Positions 33,061 through 43,700 of a stretch of 64,000 nt of DNA are shown here, one piece after another. The stretch lies in the NCBI RefSeq assembly GCF_040939455.1, contig NC_134111.1:59228501-59292500 (forward strand), given 5' to 3'. The position numbers were made by a program, and so were the translations under genes. The notes under the pieces were generated by a model. It did not search any database. It saw nothing but the letters and a program-made list of their open reading frames with translations, and had not been told where the DNA came from. The stretch is from Microcebus murinus (taxonomy: Eukaryota > Chordata > Mammalia > Primates > Cheirogaleidae). The number at the start of each line of letters is the position of its first letter. Within the stretch, counting starts at the first letter, position 1.

Positions 33061-33824
33061 GAAAACAGATGGTAGGAAGCAGTATCTGCAGCACCACCCT
33101 GAGAAAAAAAGTGCCTGTTTAAATGCCAAGGTTTTTGTCTCTTAATTGATCTGGAAGCAACACTTAAAAATATATCATGCTCTAACAATAAAAGCAACAA
33201 ATGCTCATGACAACCAAGAGAAAATAACACATAGAGCCATACAGAAGACAGACCACAGAGCTCCACAGGTTGTTACTGCAAGAATACGTACATCAACTGA
33301 TGCTGTAATCATGCTTATTCACCTTCTCCTAGCAACTCCACACAGTAGGTAACTGCCAGTGGAAAACACGGCAGCTGCACACAGCCTGCTCTGTGAATCC
33401 TTTGGGGATTTAAAAATAAACAAAATAAAACCAGTGTAAATGCAAGCGTGTGTGTGTTGAAGAAAAAAGGAGCAGGTGTATGTGTGCGTGTTTAAAAGAG
33501 AGAGAAGTAGAATGAGGAGATAAATTGATGCTTTGCTGCTTGTGCATTTTAGAAGAAAAATGAGAGAAAGTGGACATAAAAGGAATCAGAACTGAGTTGT
33601 CAGCCAAGCTCTCAACACATGGCAAGCTTTCTTAAGCACAGACCTTGAGTATGAGCTACATAACAGCTATTGCTATCTGCAAGCTGCTAAGGAAAATCTA
33701 CTTATAAGCAATATTTCTTCTTATTTGTTTGGAAACCCCAGTAGTTTTATTTCTTCCTGCAAGAAAACTTGCCTTAAGTTTTAAGGTAGAGATATTCAAA
33801 GGTAGTAGATTGGTGATAATATAG
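33061..33824. other. Upstream of PDE1A exon; no gene recognised
   Basis: Repeat-free. The short frames on both strands near 33030-33352 overlap and do not resemble known proteins. May hold promoter elements. Confidence 0.4.
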
Positions 33825-33965
33825 AATATTTCTTGAGTATTTCCTATGTATCAGATACTATTCTCAGAACCTAACATATTACCTTTTTTAATTCTTAAAA
33901 AAGCCTGTGAGGTAGGTAATATTCCTGTTTAACAGCTGAAGAAACTAAGAAACAAGAGACATTCT
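33825..33965 (-). mobile_element. MIR SINE fragment
   Basis: Reverse complement MIR: GAGTATTTCCTATGTATCAGATACTATTCTCAGAACCTAACATATTACC, then CCTGTGAGGTAGGTAATATTCCTGTTTAACAGCTGAAGAAACT. Confidence 0.85.
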
Positions 33966-35399
33966 CCAGATTTAAAGCCAATCCTCTAAATATAGGTACT
34001 AATATTTTATTGACAAGAAGTCTTCCAATATAGAATTACTACATCTATTCAAATGACACTAATGGTCTCTAAGAGTCAAAGTCCTAATGATACACATGTA
34101 AAAAGTACCTATGCAAAATTTTATAGAAAATTCCTTCTGATTTACAAATTAGAAGAGGGTAAGTCAAGTAAAGCTTCAGTTTTCCTCTCTCAGACAAGAT
34201 ATTTCCAGAACTCAATCTGAATTTAATGTCTTTAACTAGCAGATAGCTTTATACAGTTAAAACCACATTCCTATGAGCATTCACCAGAGTTGTCAAAAAT
34301 AAGTTAACCATTGCTCTAAAAGTACCAATTTTATCTTCACTGTGCCTTCACTTGTAATCCTAGCTACATTTCATTTAATAAACTCTAAACAGATTTTTCT
34401 TTACTGAAATAGTCAACAAACATCCAAGTTCTGCTCTCAAGGATGAATCACAGCAAAAAATCTCCATAAAAAGCACTTACTCTACTATTATCATTTTATG
34501 AGCCAAGATACCAAAATGCTTGAGGCTGTAAGCACTTTGGGCCCACAAGTGATTTCCTAAATATGCCATGAAAGTTCAAGCCTTCACATTGGCCAGCTTT
34601 AACAAGGTAGAAAATGAGTACTATTCTACGTAAGTATGTGTTAGCAAGTCTTATCCTATCATTATGACTATTTGCCCTTGGCTTTCACTATGTCATGTCT
34701 ATACATATTGATATTTAAGACCTCAGGGTATACTGATTGGGTTATTGACTTAAAAAAAGCTTAATTATTTCATTAAATGTTTCATAAAATAAAATTTTGA
34801 AAAATAAAGTGGATAAAACAGTTCATTATTTAAATCCTTGACCTTCAGCCTCAGGAAGCATCAAAAAGTTACTTCTATTAACGTAGAGAAGTCAAAGAAT
34901 TTTTCTTTTTTAGTTTATAACTAAAGTCTATAAGATGTATTAAAAGAATAAAAATAAAACAAATCACATGGAAACAAACAAAATAGAACTTAGGGAATAG
35001 TGTACAACTTTTTTTCTAATTAATATATTGAGAAATATTTGAGATGTTACATTCATGAATTTAAACTAAACCAAAAAATTATGACATGAAAAAGACATAT
35101 GACATTATGACATGAAATAAGACAATAAGGATTGTTAGAAATTAAAATATGCTTTCCGAAACAAAACAGTCATATAAGTTCTGTGGGAGAAAGTTGAGAA
35201 AACATTAGTCCTTAATATACAGTAAAAACTGATGCAATATGTCTCTCATCTCTCATAGTTTTCATTTCTTTTTCTTTAATTCTATATTCAGATAAATTAT
35301 CTCTATTAGAATAGGTAGTTAGTTCATTCCTATTTACCTAATATTTTATTTGTAATGGTGACAAAAATTTATAGAATGACTATCCATTGATGCCAATAT
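33966..35399. other. No gene recognised
   Basis: Unique AT-rich sequence. Confidence 0.45.
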
Positions 35400-35610
35400 A
35401 TAGTACAGAATAGACTCTAAATCTGGACTACCTGGGTTTGAGTCTCTGTTCTTTGACTGAAAGAATTATGTGATTTTTCATAAGTTTCTATTCTGTGTCT
35501 GCTTCTTCATGTATAAAATGAGCATAATAATAGCATCTTCCTCATAATGTTCACATATTAAATTAGTTTCAAAGAATTTTAAAGTGTAGCACAAAATAAT
35601 TATTCTATAA
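35400..35610 (+). mobile_element. MIR SINE
   Basis: GACTCTAAATCTGGACTACCTGGGTTTGAGTCTC (the MIR GACTGCCTGGGTTCGAATCC block), GTATAAAATGAGCATAATAATAGCA and CCTCATAATGTTCACATATTAAA. Confidence 0.85.
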
Positions 35611-35740
35611 TTGTTAGTTTTTATTACTATATTTTATTACTAATAAAAAATAGTTTTTATTACTATTTATCACTATAGTACTATTTACTACTATTTTTAT
35701 TACTATTTCATTACTATTATTATTACTATTTAATGATTTT
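35611..35740 (+). repeat. Degenerate (TTTTATTACTA)n AT-rich repeat
   Basis: Repeated TATTACTATT units with drift; low complexity. Confidence 0.9.
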
Positions 35741-36344
35741 TCTTCTTTGAACTGTAGTGTAGTTATTTATTCAATAGATTTTACTGATAATGAACCATTT
35801 CCCAAATAATCTATCATTGTTTTTATGCATTGCTATTGTTCATTTTGTTTAGAAACTACACCATTATTTATAAGTAAAATTGTTCTAAGTATTTGTGGCA
35901 CTAACTTTATTGGTTTTCATATTAACATTATATTGGCACATGCAGCAAATGGTAGAAAAAATAATTTTAATTCCTTACCCAGCAAACCATCACTCAGTGA
36001 TAAAGATGAATGATGGCCTATTCAGAAGCATAAAATTCAGAAAGCATATCACCCAAATACTCTTTTAAAATAATTGCTTGAATTAATATACTTAAAAATA
36101 GGAAAAGTAATGAACTAAAATCAAAAGCATGTACTCAATCTAGCATTAGAAATTTAAAACAAAATCCCAGGTTAGCATCTGTGAAAAAGGGCTAGGAAGA
36201 AATTAGTTCAAATTAGAACAATAAATCATAGGGATAAAGCAATTGATGGCTTCTAGAAAAAGTGAATTAAATTCATCAAGAATATTTTTTAAAAGATTGT
36301 CTTATTGATAAAATGAAAACATATTTTTAAAATAAATAAAACAA
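35741..36344. other. No gene recognised
   Basis: AT-rich; may include diverged L1M sequence leading into the next element. Confidence 0.4.
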
Positions 36345-36860
36345 GTCTCAAATTTAGAGAGATTCAAACGATAAAAAGTACATTCTCTGACCTCAATGGA
36401 GTTAAATTATAAGTCACTAAGAGAAAAAGCTTTGAAACTTTTCCAAATACTTGGAAACTAATTAATACATTTTAAAATAACCCATGAATCTAAGAAGAAA
36501 TCCAAAGGAAAATGTGAAAGTATTTCAAGCCAAACAAAAACTAAAACATATCAAAATTTGTTGGATATAGTTAAAGTAGTACCTAAGAGGAAATTTATAG
36601 CACTGCATATCTATTAATATATTAAAAATAAAAATCTTATATCAATGACCTCAGCATCCACCTTAAGAAACTTGAAGAGAATGAGCAAATTAAAAACAAA
36701 ATAAATAAAAACAAGGAAAATATATCAGAGCAGACATCAGTAAAATAAAAAACAGAAACACCGTAAAAACAACAAAATAAAACGCTGACTCTGAAAAATT
36801 TAATAAAATTGATATACCTCATCTTATTAATTAAAGAAACAATAAGATGTTTAAAAACTG
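36345..36860 (+). mobile_element. Old L1M ORF2 fragment
   Basis: L1 ORF2 region between endonuclease and reverse transcriptase: CTCTGACCTCAATGGAGTTAAATT, ACATATCAAAATTTGTTGGATATAG, AGAGGAAATTTATAGCACTG and CACCTTAAGAAACTTGAAGAG. Confidence 0.9.
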
Positions 36861-37239
36861 TGAAAGTTCTAAGATTTCACCATTCTTACAAGCTATAAAG
36901 TTAATCCCACCACATTTGTCTGTATACTAGAGAACACTCCTAAGTATCAGAGATAAAGAACCATATTTATTGCTCACACCAAAAACAGCATATCAGCGTT
37001 TTTGTGCAGTTTCTATAAGCCCCAATTCCCACAAGGTGACACAAGACATGACACCTGCACATACAGTGGGTTATGCTTCAGGAGAGGGATCTTGAGCTTA
37101 GGGAACCTGAATCTTTTATAATGGGCTGTAATGTAAGCATGCCAAATCTTTTCTCAGGAGGGAAACATTATCTTTATCACACCAGACAGTAAGTGTGTCT
37201 GTCATTTACTTCAGAGGAAGACACTAAAATCCCCAAAAG
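36861..37239. other. Unassigned insertion between L1M fragments, possibly LTR
   Basis: Breaks the L1M. It is GC-richer and contains GCCCCAATTCCCACAAGGTGACAC and GAGAGGGATCTTGAGCTTAGG. It has the feel of an LTR fragment, but no family was identified and no clear TG...CA ends were found. Confidence 0.35.
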
Positions 37240-37655
37240 AGGATTGAGAAAATTATTTTCAATGCATATAAAATAACCAACAAAGGTTTTGTATCTACAA
37301 TATGTAAGTAACTCCTACAAGTCTTAAGATAAGCACAAGCAAGTTAATAGAAAAATGTTTAAAAAATATGAACAAGAAAGTCACAGAAACAGAAGCAGAA
37401 ATGGACAACAGGCATGACAGAAAATATTCAAAATTCCTAGTATTCAGTGAAATTTTAAAGTGACCAAATATATGTAGTTAGACCTGCCACACCCAATAAT
37501 TTTGAGGAAAAAATCTGGTGATATCAGACCCTGGTAAGGACGTGGAGCAATATGAGCCCTATTCCTTGTGGGTGTATTGGCAGAAAATCATTTTGGAAAG
37601 CAATTTACCAATATCCAGGAAAGTTGAAAATGTACAAACACTAAAATAGTTTCCT
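37240..37655 (+). mobile_element. Old L1M ORF2 C-terminal fragment
   Basis: L1 blocks AAATAACCAACAAAGG, AGAAATGGACAACAGGCATG, GGTAAGGACGTGGAGCAATATGAGCC and CATTTTGGAAAGCAATTTACCA. Probably one L1M copy with 39000-39460, split by the insertions between them. Confidence 0.85.
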
Positions 37656-37734
37656 ACATGTAGAAATGAGACTTACACAACAATTTAACAGATCCTCTAA
37701 TAGCGTCATTCCATTCAATATTAATGAGAAAAAA

Positions 37735-38035
37735 AACTCGATTCCCACTGGGTCCACTGTCTGTGTGGAGTTTGCACGTTCGCCCCTTGTCTGTGGAGGT
37801 CTTCTCCTGGTATTCCTGTTTACTGCCACATCCCAAAGATGTGCATGTTAGGTTCCTCAGCGTGTCTAAATGGTCCCGGTCTGCGTGAGTGTGAGGGGGC
37901 GTGAGTGCTCCCAGGATAAAGCCGCTTCCTGTCAGGGTCTGGTTCCCGCCTCGTGCGCTGGGCTGCCCGGATGGGCTCCAGCCACCTGGATCCTGAACTG
38001 GAGTAAGCAGATTGGAAAATGAATGGATGAATACA
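37735..38035 (+). mobile_element. CpG-rich interspersed repeat, LINE-tail-like, family uncertain
   Basis: GTGTGGAGTTTGCACGTTCGCC, CCACATCCCAAAGATGTGCATGTTAGG, GGATGGGCTCCAGCCACC and GAACTGGAGTAAGCAGATTGGAAAATGAATGGATGAATAC follow a motif order common in vertebrate LINE and related SINE 3' ends. It retains many CpGs in an AT-rich setting, suggesting a comparatively recent insertion. I cannot name the family with confidence. Confidence 0.6.
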
Positions 38036-38104
38036 AATTATTGCAAAATAAAAATTTGCAAAGCAGGTAATAATCACACAAATGCACGACAGTAAATGAT
38101 GTCG

Positions 38105-38477
38105 TGCTTACAGCTCTCAGTAAGCAGCCATGTTAGTTGTAGTTTGTTCCGGAACTGCGTGATAGGAGGAGGTGCTCCTTACAGTTGTCACTTTGCAAAC
38201 ATTTATTCCTTGATTTAACCTACCAGCTCCTGTGACCAGTTCACTGATGAACCAAAATTTAGGTAAACAATTATCTTACTTGTTTTTTATTAATCTGTCT
38301 TAAATGTATGTATAGCCAACATTCACTTCAGTGTTTAACATTAGAAGTGTTTTGGCCTTTATTTAGAAGTTTGGTGATGTTTTTGGTGATGACCAAAAGT
38401 TTGGTGATGACCAGAAATATGCGGTATGAACTTAACTCTTGATTATATCAATTAGACTCTGGTAAAATTGGTTTCGT
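38105..38477. mobile_element. TcMar-Tigger-like DNA element, left part
   Basis: Ends with TTGATTATATCAATTAGACTCTGGTAAAATTGGTTTCGTTATACG, as in Tigger-type non-autonomous elements. The insertion of an Alu splits it from 38926-38993. Left boundary uncertain. Confidence 0.5.
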
Positions 38478-38492
38478 TATACGTCGTTTTTC
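38478..38492. repeat. Target-site duplication of the Alu insertion (left copy)
   Basis: TATACGTCGTTTTTC here and TATATGTCGTTTTTC at 38911-38925 differ by one C/T, at a CpG. Confidence 0.9.
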
Positions 38493-38910
38493 CTTTTTTT
38501 TTCCAAGTAGGTAGTCCATCCATTTCCCTGTTTGTTTGTTTGTTTGTTTGTTTGTTTGTTTGTTTGTTGTTGAAACAGAGTGTCATTCGGTGTCCCTGGG
38601 TAGAGTGCGGTGACTGAGGTGATTGTCACCGCACGCTCCAGGTTCTGGACCCGCCGTGAGCGATCCTTCTGCCTCAGCTGCCCGAGTAGCTGGGACCACT
38701 GGTGCGCGCCAGAACGCCCGGCTCTGTTTTGTGGTTTTGTTTATTTGTGTGGGGTTTGTTTATTTGTTCATTGCCTTTTTCTTGTTTCTTGTCTCTAGAG
38801 ACAGGGTCTCTCTGTGCTCAGGCCGATGTAGAACCTCTGAGCTGCAGCTACCCTCCCACCTCAGCCTCCCAGAAAGCTAGGATTACAGGCGTGGGCCACT
38901 GCGCCTGGCC
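38493..38910 (-). mobile_element. Alu SINE with unusual compound 3' tail
   Basis: Reverse-complement dimeric Alu with 5' end at 38910 (GGCCAGGCGCAGTGGCCC on the minus strand). On the 3' side of the Alu come about ten CAAA units (38530-38570). Next is a 28-base non-Alu segment (about 38502-38529), and then a second A run before the target duplication. That order is what an Alu transcript reading into flanking DNA would leave. The right arm is CpG-rich and rather diverged from other Alus. Confidence 0.9.
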
Positions 38911-38925
38911 TATATGTCGTTTTTC

Positions 38926-38993
38926 TTAAAATCACAATTACCGAGAACCTAAGAACCTACTGAGGGCATTAAGTGAGTACTTACTGTAGTTAT
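38926..38993. mobile_element. TcMar-Tigger-like DNA element, right terminus
   Basis: TAAAATCACAATTACCGAGAACC followed by ACTGAGGGCATTAAGTGAGTACTTACTGTAG. The outer end read inward is CTACAGTAAGTACTCACTTA, a Tigger-type terminal sequence. Confidence 0.55.
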
Positions 38994-38999
38994 AGTGTT

Positions 39000-39460
39000 G
39001 TTGCCATAGCAAAAAACCAAAAATACCCTACTTAACTTTCCATGAACTGGAAGGATATGTTGCATATTCATAAAAGGGTCAAATTTATGACCTGCAGTAA
39101 AAAACAACAACAACAAAAAAAAACAGTACACATGAATAAATCTAATGAAAATAGCGTTGAGCAAAAATCAAGTCCAATAGGAATTTAGACAGTATAATGA
39201 CATTTATTCATCTGCTAATCAGGAAATACATATAGTAGTTAGTAAAAGTTTAAGAAATGATAGACAACAAACTCTAAATAATGGTAACCTCTGAAAAAGA
39301 GAAAGCGGATGTTACTGAGGTGAAATACATAAGGTACTTCAACTGTTTTGAAAGTGTTTTATTTCTTGAACAGTGAGTATGCAGTGAATGTATAGTTGTA
39401 CAGGTAATATCTTTGTATCTTTTTGTAGTTATAAAATATTTAATTAAAAATTATTTTAAA
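39000..39460 (+). mobile_element. Old L1M 3' end
   Basis: Continues the L1M from 37655: TGTTGCCATAGCAAAAAACC, GTACACATGAATAAATCTAATG, GCGTTGAGCAAAAATCAAGTCC and TATTTCTTGAACAGTGAGTATG. Confidence 0.7.
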
Positions 39461-39609
39461 GGGGAAAATCTGAACCAAGAAGCCATAGTTAGATTATAAG
39501 CTAAACTAAAATATGGAATAATTTAAAGTAATTGGTGACATTTAAAAAAATAAACTCCAGATACTCTTGATCACTGGGACATTTTTCTTTGAGTAGACTA
39601 GTTTCAAAA

Positions 39610-40185
39610 ATACAGAATTAAATTTCTTAAGTATCTACTTAAAAGAAGTAAAACATATGTCCATACAAAGATATACACACAAATGTTCATTGCAAACATA
39701 TTCATAATAGCCAAAAAGTGGAAACAACCCAAATATCTATCAACTGGTAAATGAGTAGCAACATGTGATAGAGCAAGTTTAATGGAATATTATTCAGCAG
39801 TAAGAAGGAATTAAATACTGGTATATGTTATAACTACGTAAATCTTAATACCACTTTGCTAAATGAAAAAAGCCAAACACAAGAGACCACATAGTGTATG
39901 AATCCATTTATATGAAATGTCAAGAAAAGGCAATTCTGTAGAGTCAGAAAACAGACTAGTGGTTTCCTGGGGCTGAGAGGACCAAAGGGGATTAAGAGTA
40001 AAAGGACATGAGGATCTTACTGGTGTGATGAAAACATGAAAATGTTCTAAAACTGGATTGTGATAATGATTACATCACTTGGTATGTTTACTAAAAACTA
40101 AAAACCTTCAAATTGTACCCTTAAAATGAGTGAATTTTATGGTATGTAAATTATACCTCAATAAAGTTGTTTAAAAAGAATTATT
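39610..40185 (+). mobile_element. Old L1M 3' end, separate copy
   Basis: CATAATAGCCAAAAAGTGGAAACAACCC, then GAAAATGTTCTAAAACTGGATTGTG, and the terminus GAATTTTATGGTATGTAAATTATACCTCAATAAAG. Confidence 0.93.
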
Positions 40186-40734
40186 AATACATTTGTTTCC
40201 TCAGTGGGTCTCAAGCATGTAGCATATTCTACATCAATACTTACACAATAATATTATCAAATGTTGTCTGTCAGTTTTTAGTCTTTAGAATTCAACTTCT
40301 AGGCAAAAAAATGATTTTATTATAGATACAGAATAAAATATAAATGTTCTGAACCTTAGTAAAAGTTATGGTATAGCTGATAGATATTGGGAGAAAAACG
40401 GGGATGAAAGGTGAAGGGAAGTTTATAATCACTGACATTCTCAGCTTATATTGTGGAGAATTAAGTAATACTGTCTAAAGTTGTAGGTCTAAAGTTGAAA
40501 AAAATCAAGATATAGAAATTGAAGTAAAATGTGTTGTAATTATTACCAGTAGAATATCTGTGGTCCTGCTATTGCTCTTTTGCTTTGCAAGTTTTTTCCA
40601 AAGTCAACATCCAATACTTACCTAGATTTTACTCTAATTAATATATAGTTTTATTTTATTTAATGCTCTGATATATATGGAATTTCTCTGGGTTTAGAGG
40701 AAAAGTATATATCTAGCTATTTTTTTTTTCAAAG
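40186..40734. other. No gene recognised
   Basis: Unique AT-rich sequence. Confidence 0.4.
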
Positions 40735-40985
40735 AGTTCACCATTGGTCCAGAACCATTTATTGAAATTCTTCTTCTGCCTTTCTCAGTACGTGCTGTGG
40801 CCCTTGTCAAACAGTACATCTTTATATATACTAGTACTGTATTTGTCCCTGAAGCACCTGTGATGTTTTATTGTTCCCGCACTCTATTCTTACATAAGTC
40901 CCACAGCTCTATTAATAAAGTTTTGATACATCTTAAATTACATTTAATATATATTATTTTCCAATGTTTTTTCCAGGCATAAACT
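40735..40985 (-). mobile_element. L1 fragment
   Basis: Reverse-complement L1 ORF2 sequence around GGTCCAGAACCATTTATTGAAATTC, CCCTTGTCAAACAGTAC and ACTCTATTCTTACATAAGTCC. Confidence 0.6.
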
Positions 40986-40999
40986 ATCTGTTAATCTCA

Positions 41000-41150
41000 C
41001 ATCAATATTTAAACTATTATATCCATTTAATAGATGAGAACTACTGAGCTTAGAGAGATTAAACCCCCTGGGTAGTACCTGACAGAGTCAGGATTTAGAC
41101 CTAGAGGTGACTAATTCCAAAGCCTGTACTCAAACACGTTACTACTGCAT
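41000..41150 (-). mobile_element. MIR SINE fragment
   Basis: TATCCATTTAATAGATGAGAACTACTGAGCTTAGAGAGATTAAA, then AGTCAGGATTTAGACCTAGAGG, reverse-complement MIR. Confidence 0.75.
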
Positions 41151-42034
41151 TTTCTCTCAGTTTATTCTTTCATATTCATATCTGGACTGTTTTATATTTT
41201 GTTGCTATTATGATTGCCTATTTTCCTATTTTCCAGTCTTCTGATCAGTGCTGTTTATAAAAAATCTAGTAAGTTTTTAATATTATTTTCTATCTACTAA
41301 CTAATTGAATTTTATTATTCTGATTTTTTAGTTAATTATCTTGAAATTTTAGTGCGGTAAACTTGTCGGCTATGAAAAATGATCTTTTGTCTTCTCTTTT
41401 GCAACATCTTTTTAAATGCCTATACCTTAGATGGTGGTATCTAATTATTTTCTGAACCATTCTCCCAACTGTGAACATTTAGGTTGTTTTCAATTTGAAT
41501 GAAAAATCACCCATTTTCCCTGCTGGTATAATGATTCTCATGTGCTTAAGAACTGTTATGGGCAACCTTAAGGTATACCCCCACAGAAAATGGTAAAGTG
41601 AATAGTCCAAAACATAAGATCACTGTACCACATAGCTCATCTTCATTGATATAGTATGGGCTAGATAATTGTGTTTGTATGGCCGTGACTGAAGATTAAT
41701 ATGCTATTTCCAATGTTATCATCTGTGCAGATGAGTAGATTACAACCTAAAGTCACACTCCTCATACTATTGTGATTTGTATCAACTGAGAACTCTGTAA
41801 GTATAATGTTATAAAAAAAAAAAAAGTCATAGTTTTTCCAAAATATACAGGAAGCATTTATTTTCTATGTTCAATGTAGGTACACATCATGAAAACCAAG
41901 TCACTTTTAAGATAATTTAATATGTTCTATTCTTTCATTGTGTTTCTGGAACGGTTTATAGAATATTACAAAAATTTTTCTATCTCTAAAACACTAGTTT
42001 CCATAATACTTCTGTTGCTTCATAGATCATTGAA
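41151..42034. other. No gene recognised; possible L1 remnant near 41400-41560
   Basis: The segment with ACTGTGAACATTTAGGTTGTTTTC resembles reverse-complement L1 ORF2. The rest is unassigned. Confidence 0.4.
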
Positions 42035-42190
42035 TCAGGAAATATTTATTCATTTAACAACAGAAAACATTGAGTGCCTTCTGTATGCCAATCACTGATC
42101 TGTGTAACAAAGAAGATTGATCAGCAGCAAAGAAGATAGTAAAAGTCTTGTCTTTATATGGTATATATTCTAGTGATAGAGGGAAATCTT
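42035..42190 (-). mobile_element. LINE L2 3' end (segment 1 of 2)
   Basis: AATATTTATTCATTTAACAACAG, GAGTGCCTTCTGTATGCCAATCACTG and AGTAAAAGTCTTGTCTTTATATGG. The L2 body continues after the LTR at 42801. Confidence 0.7.
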
Positions 42191-42229
42191 TGGAGAAAGA
42201 ATAAAGCAATGTGGAAGATTATATTTTCC

Positions 42230-42800
42230 AAATGGGAGAATATCTGTATACCATTCCACATGTTCTTACAGTGTCATATTGACACTTCTCCATCAAGAGA
42301 TGAGGCCTACATTCCCCCCTCCTCCCTTCAAGATGTAAACCTTTGTAGCTGCCTCATCCAGTAGAATGCACAGAAGGAACACTGACTTACTTTCCAATGA
42401 CAGTTAATAAATGGTGATATGGCTTCTGCCTGGATAGCTCTCTCTTGGGACATTTGCCTTCAGAGCCTTGAGCCACCATGTAAAAATTCTGACTACTCTG
42501 AAGCCACAATACTGAAGAGTCCCTATAGAGAAAGAGAAAGATGACTAAGGAGACCCAGGTGTTCCAGTCCCTGGCTTTTTGAGTCTTCCCAGATCAGGTG
42601 CCAGATGTATGAGTGAAGTCTAAGAAATGACCTCAGCCACAGCCACTGTCTGAATGAAACTTCCTAAAACACCCAGAGCCAGAACCACCAGCCAAACTAT
42701 TGTTAAATTCCTCATCGTCAAAAACTGAAAAATGATAATTAACTATTGTTGTTTTAAGCAACTAAGCTTTGGCATAATTTATTGCCTAGCCATAGCAACT
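42230..42800 (+). mobile_element. MaLR-type LTR (MLT1-like)
   Basis: GCTCTCTCTTGGGACATTTGCC, CCTTGAGCCACCATGTAAAAATTCTGAC, CTGAAGCCACAATACTG, GACCCAGGTGTTCCAGTC and the 3' end GTTGTTTTAAGCAACTAAGCTTTGGCATAATTTATTGCC follow MLT1-class LTRs. Nested in the L2. Confidence 0.75.
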
Positions 42801-43260
42801 GGAAGAAGCAAGGTAAAAGAATTGAGAGAAGAGAGGGGTAGATTTTGTATTGATATTGAAGGAAGGGTTCTTTAAAGTTTTAACATTTGAGCAGAGAATG
42901 AAAATGAAATAAACAAAAATAATGAAGAGGCCATGTATATATCTATGGAAAGAGAATTTCAAGCAGAGGAAACAGCAAATAAAAACATCCTGAGGCTGGA
43001 GATACTTGGCATATTGGACGATCAGCAAGGAGGCACGTTGCTGCTAGGAAGTAGACAGGAGAGTTAGTGGGTAGGTGGCAGAGTCATATCATGCAGAGCA
43101 CTGAGGAATATCAGTATCAGGAGTATCAGTATCAGGAGTATCATATCATGCAGGGGACCACTGAGCAGTCCTGGGATTTTGTTCTAGGTGTAATGGGAAG
43201 CTCTTGACAAATTTTGAGGAAGAGATCAAAGCTCTTCAAGAAGGAAACTCTTGAGGCATT
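42801..43260 (-). mobile_element. LINE L2 (segment 2 of 2)
   Basis: TTCAAGCAGAGGAAACAGCAAATAAAAACATCCTGAGGC, GATCAGCAAGGAGGC, GGATTTTGTTCTAGGTGTAATGGGAAGC and AGAGATCAAAGCTC. An internal duplication of AGTATCAGTATCAGG lies near 43110-43145. Confidence 0.85.
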
Positions 43261-43289
43261 TTGAGCTCTGATTTATGTGTCAGAAGTGC

Positions 43290-43700
43290 CCTTCTGACTG
43301 ACTTCCTTCCCAGCTACTCTCCCTTTCACTGATTTTGCTCCAGCCACACTGGCGTTTTTTGTTTCTAATCCTTCAATGTACAAAGCTCTTTGTTGATTTA
43401 GGGCCTCTGAGACTGCTGTTCCTTCTACCAACACCCATCTCCTCATATCTTGAAACAGATGCTGCCACCAGGACCCTTGGTCTGTCCGTCCAACCTAAAA
43501 TATCAGACTTCAAGTGACATTTCCAATCACATTGCCCTGTGTTTACTTGTTTATGGTGTGTTGCTCTTTCTCAAATGTAAGCTCCATGATTTACATTTAT
43601 AGGGACTATGTCTCTCTTGCTTGCTGATATATACACAGAAACTTAGAACAGGGCTTGGAATAAAGTAAGTGCTCCAATATTTGTTAAATAAATGTATGAA
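43290..43700 (+). mobile_element. LINE L2 3' end, opposite orientation
   Basis: GCTCCAGCCACACTGGCG, CTGTTCCTTCTACCAACACC, TGTAAGCTCCATGATTTACA and the tail AGTGCTCCAATATTTGTTAAATAAATG. Confidence 0.88.

Noticed and set aside
38610..38929. Three overlapping frames
   Set aside because: They fall within a reverse-oriented Alu.
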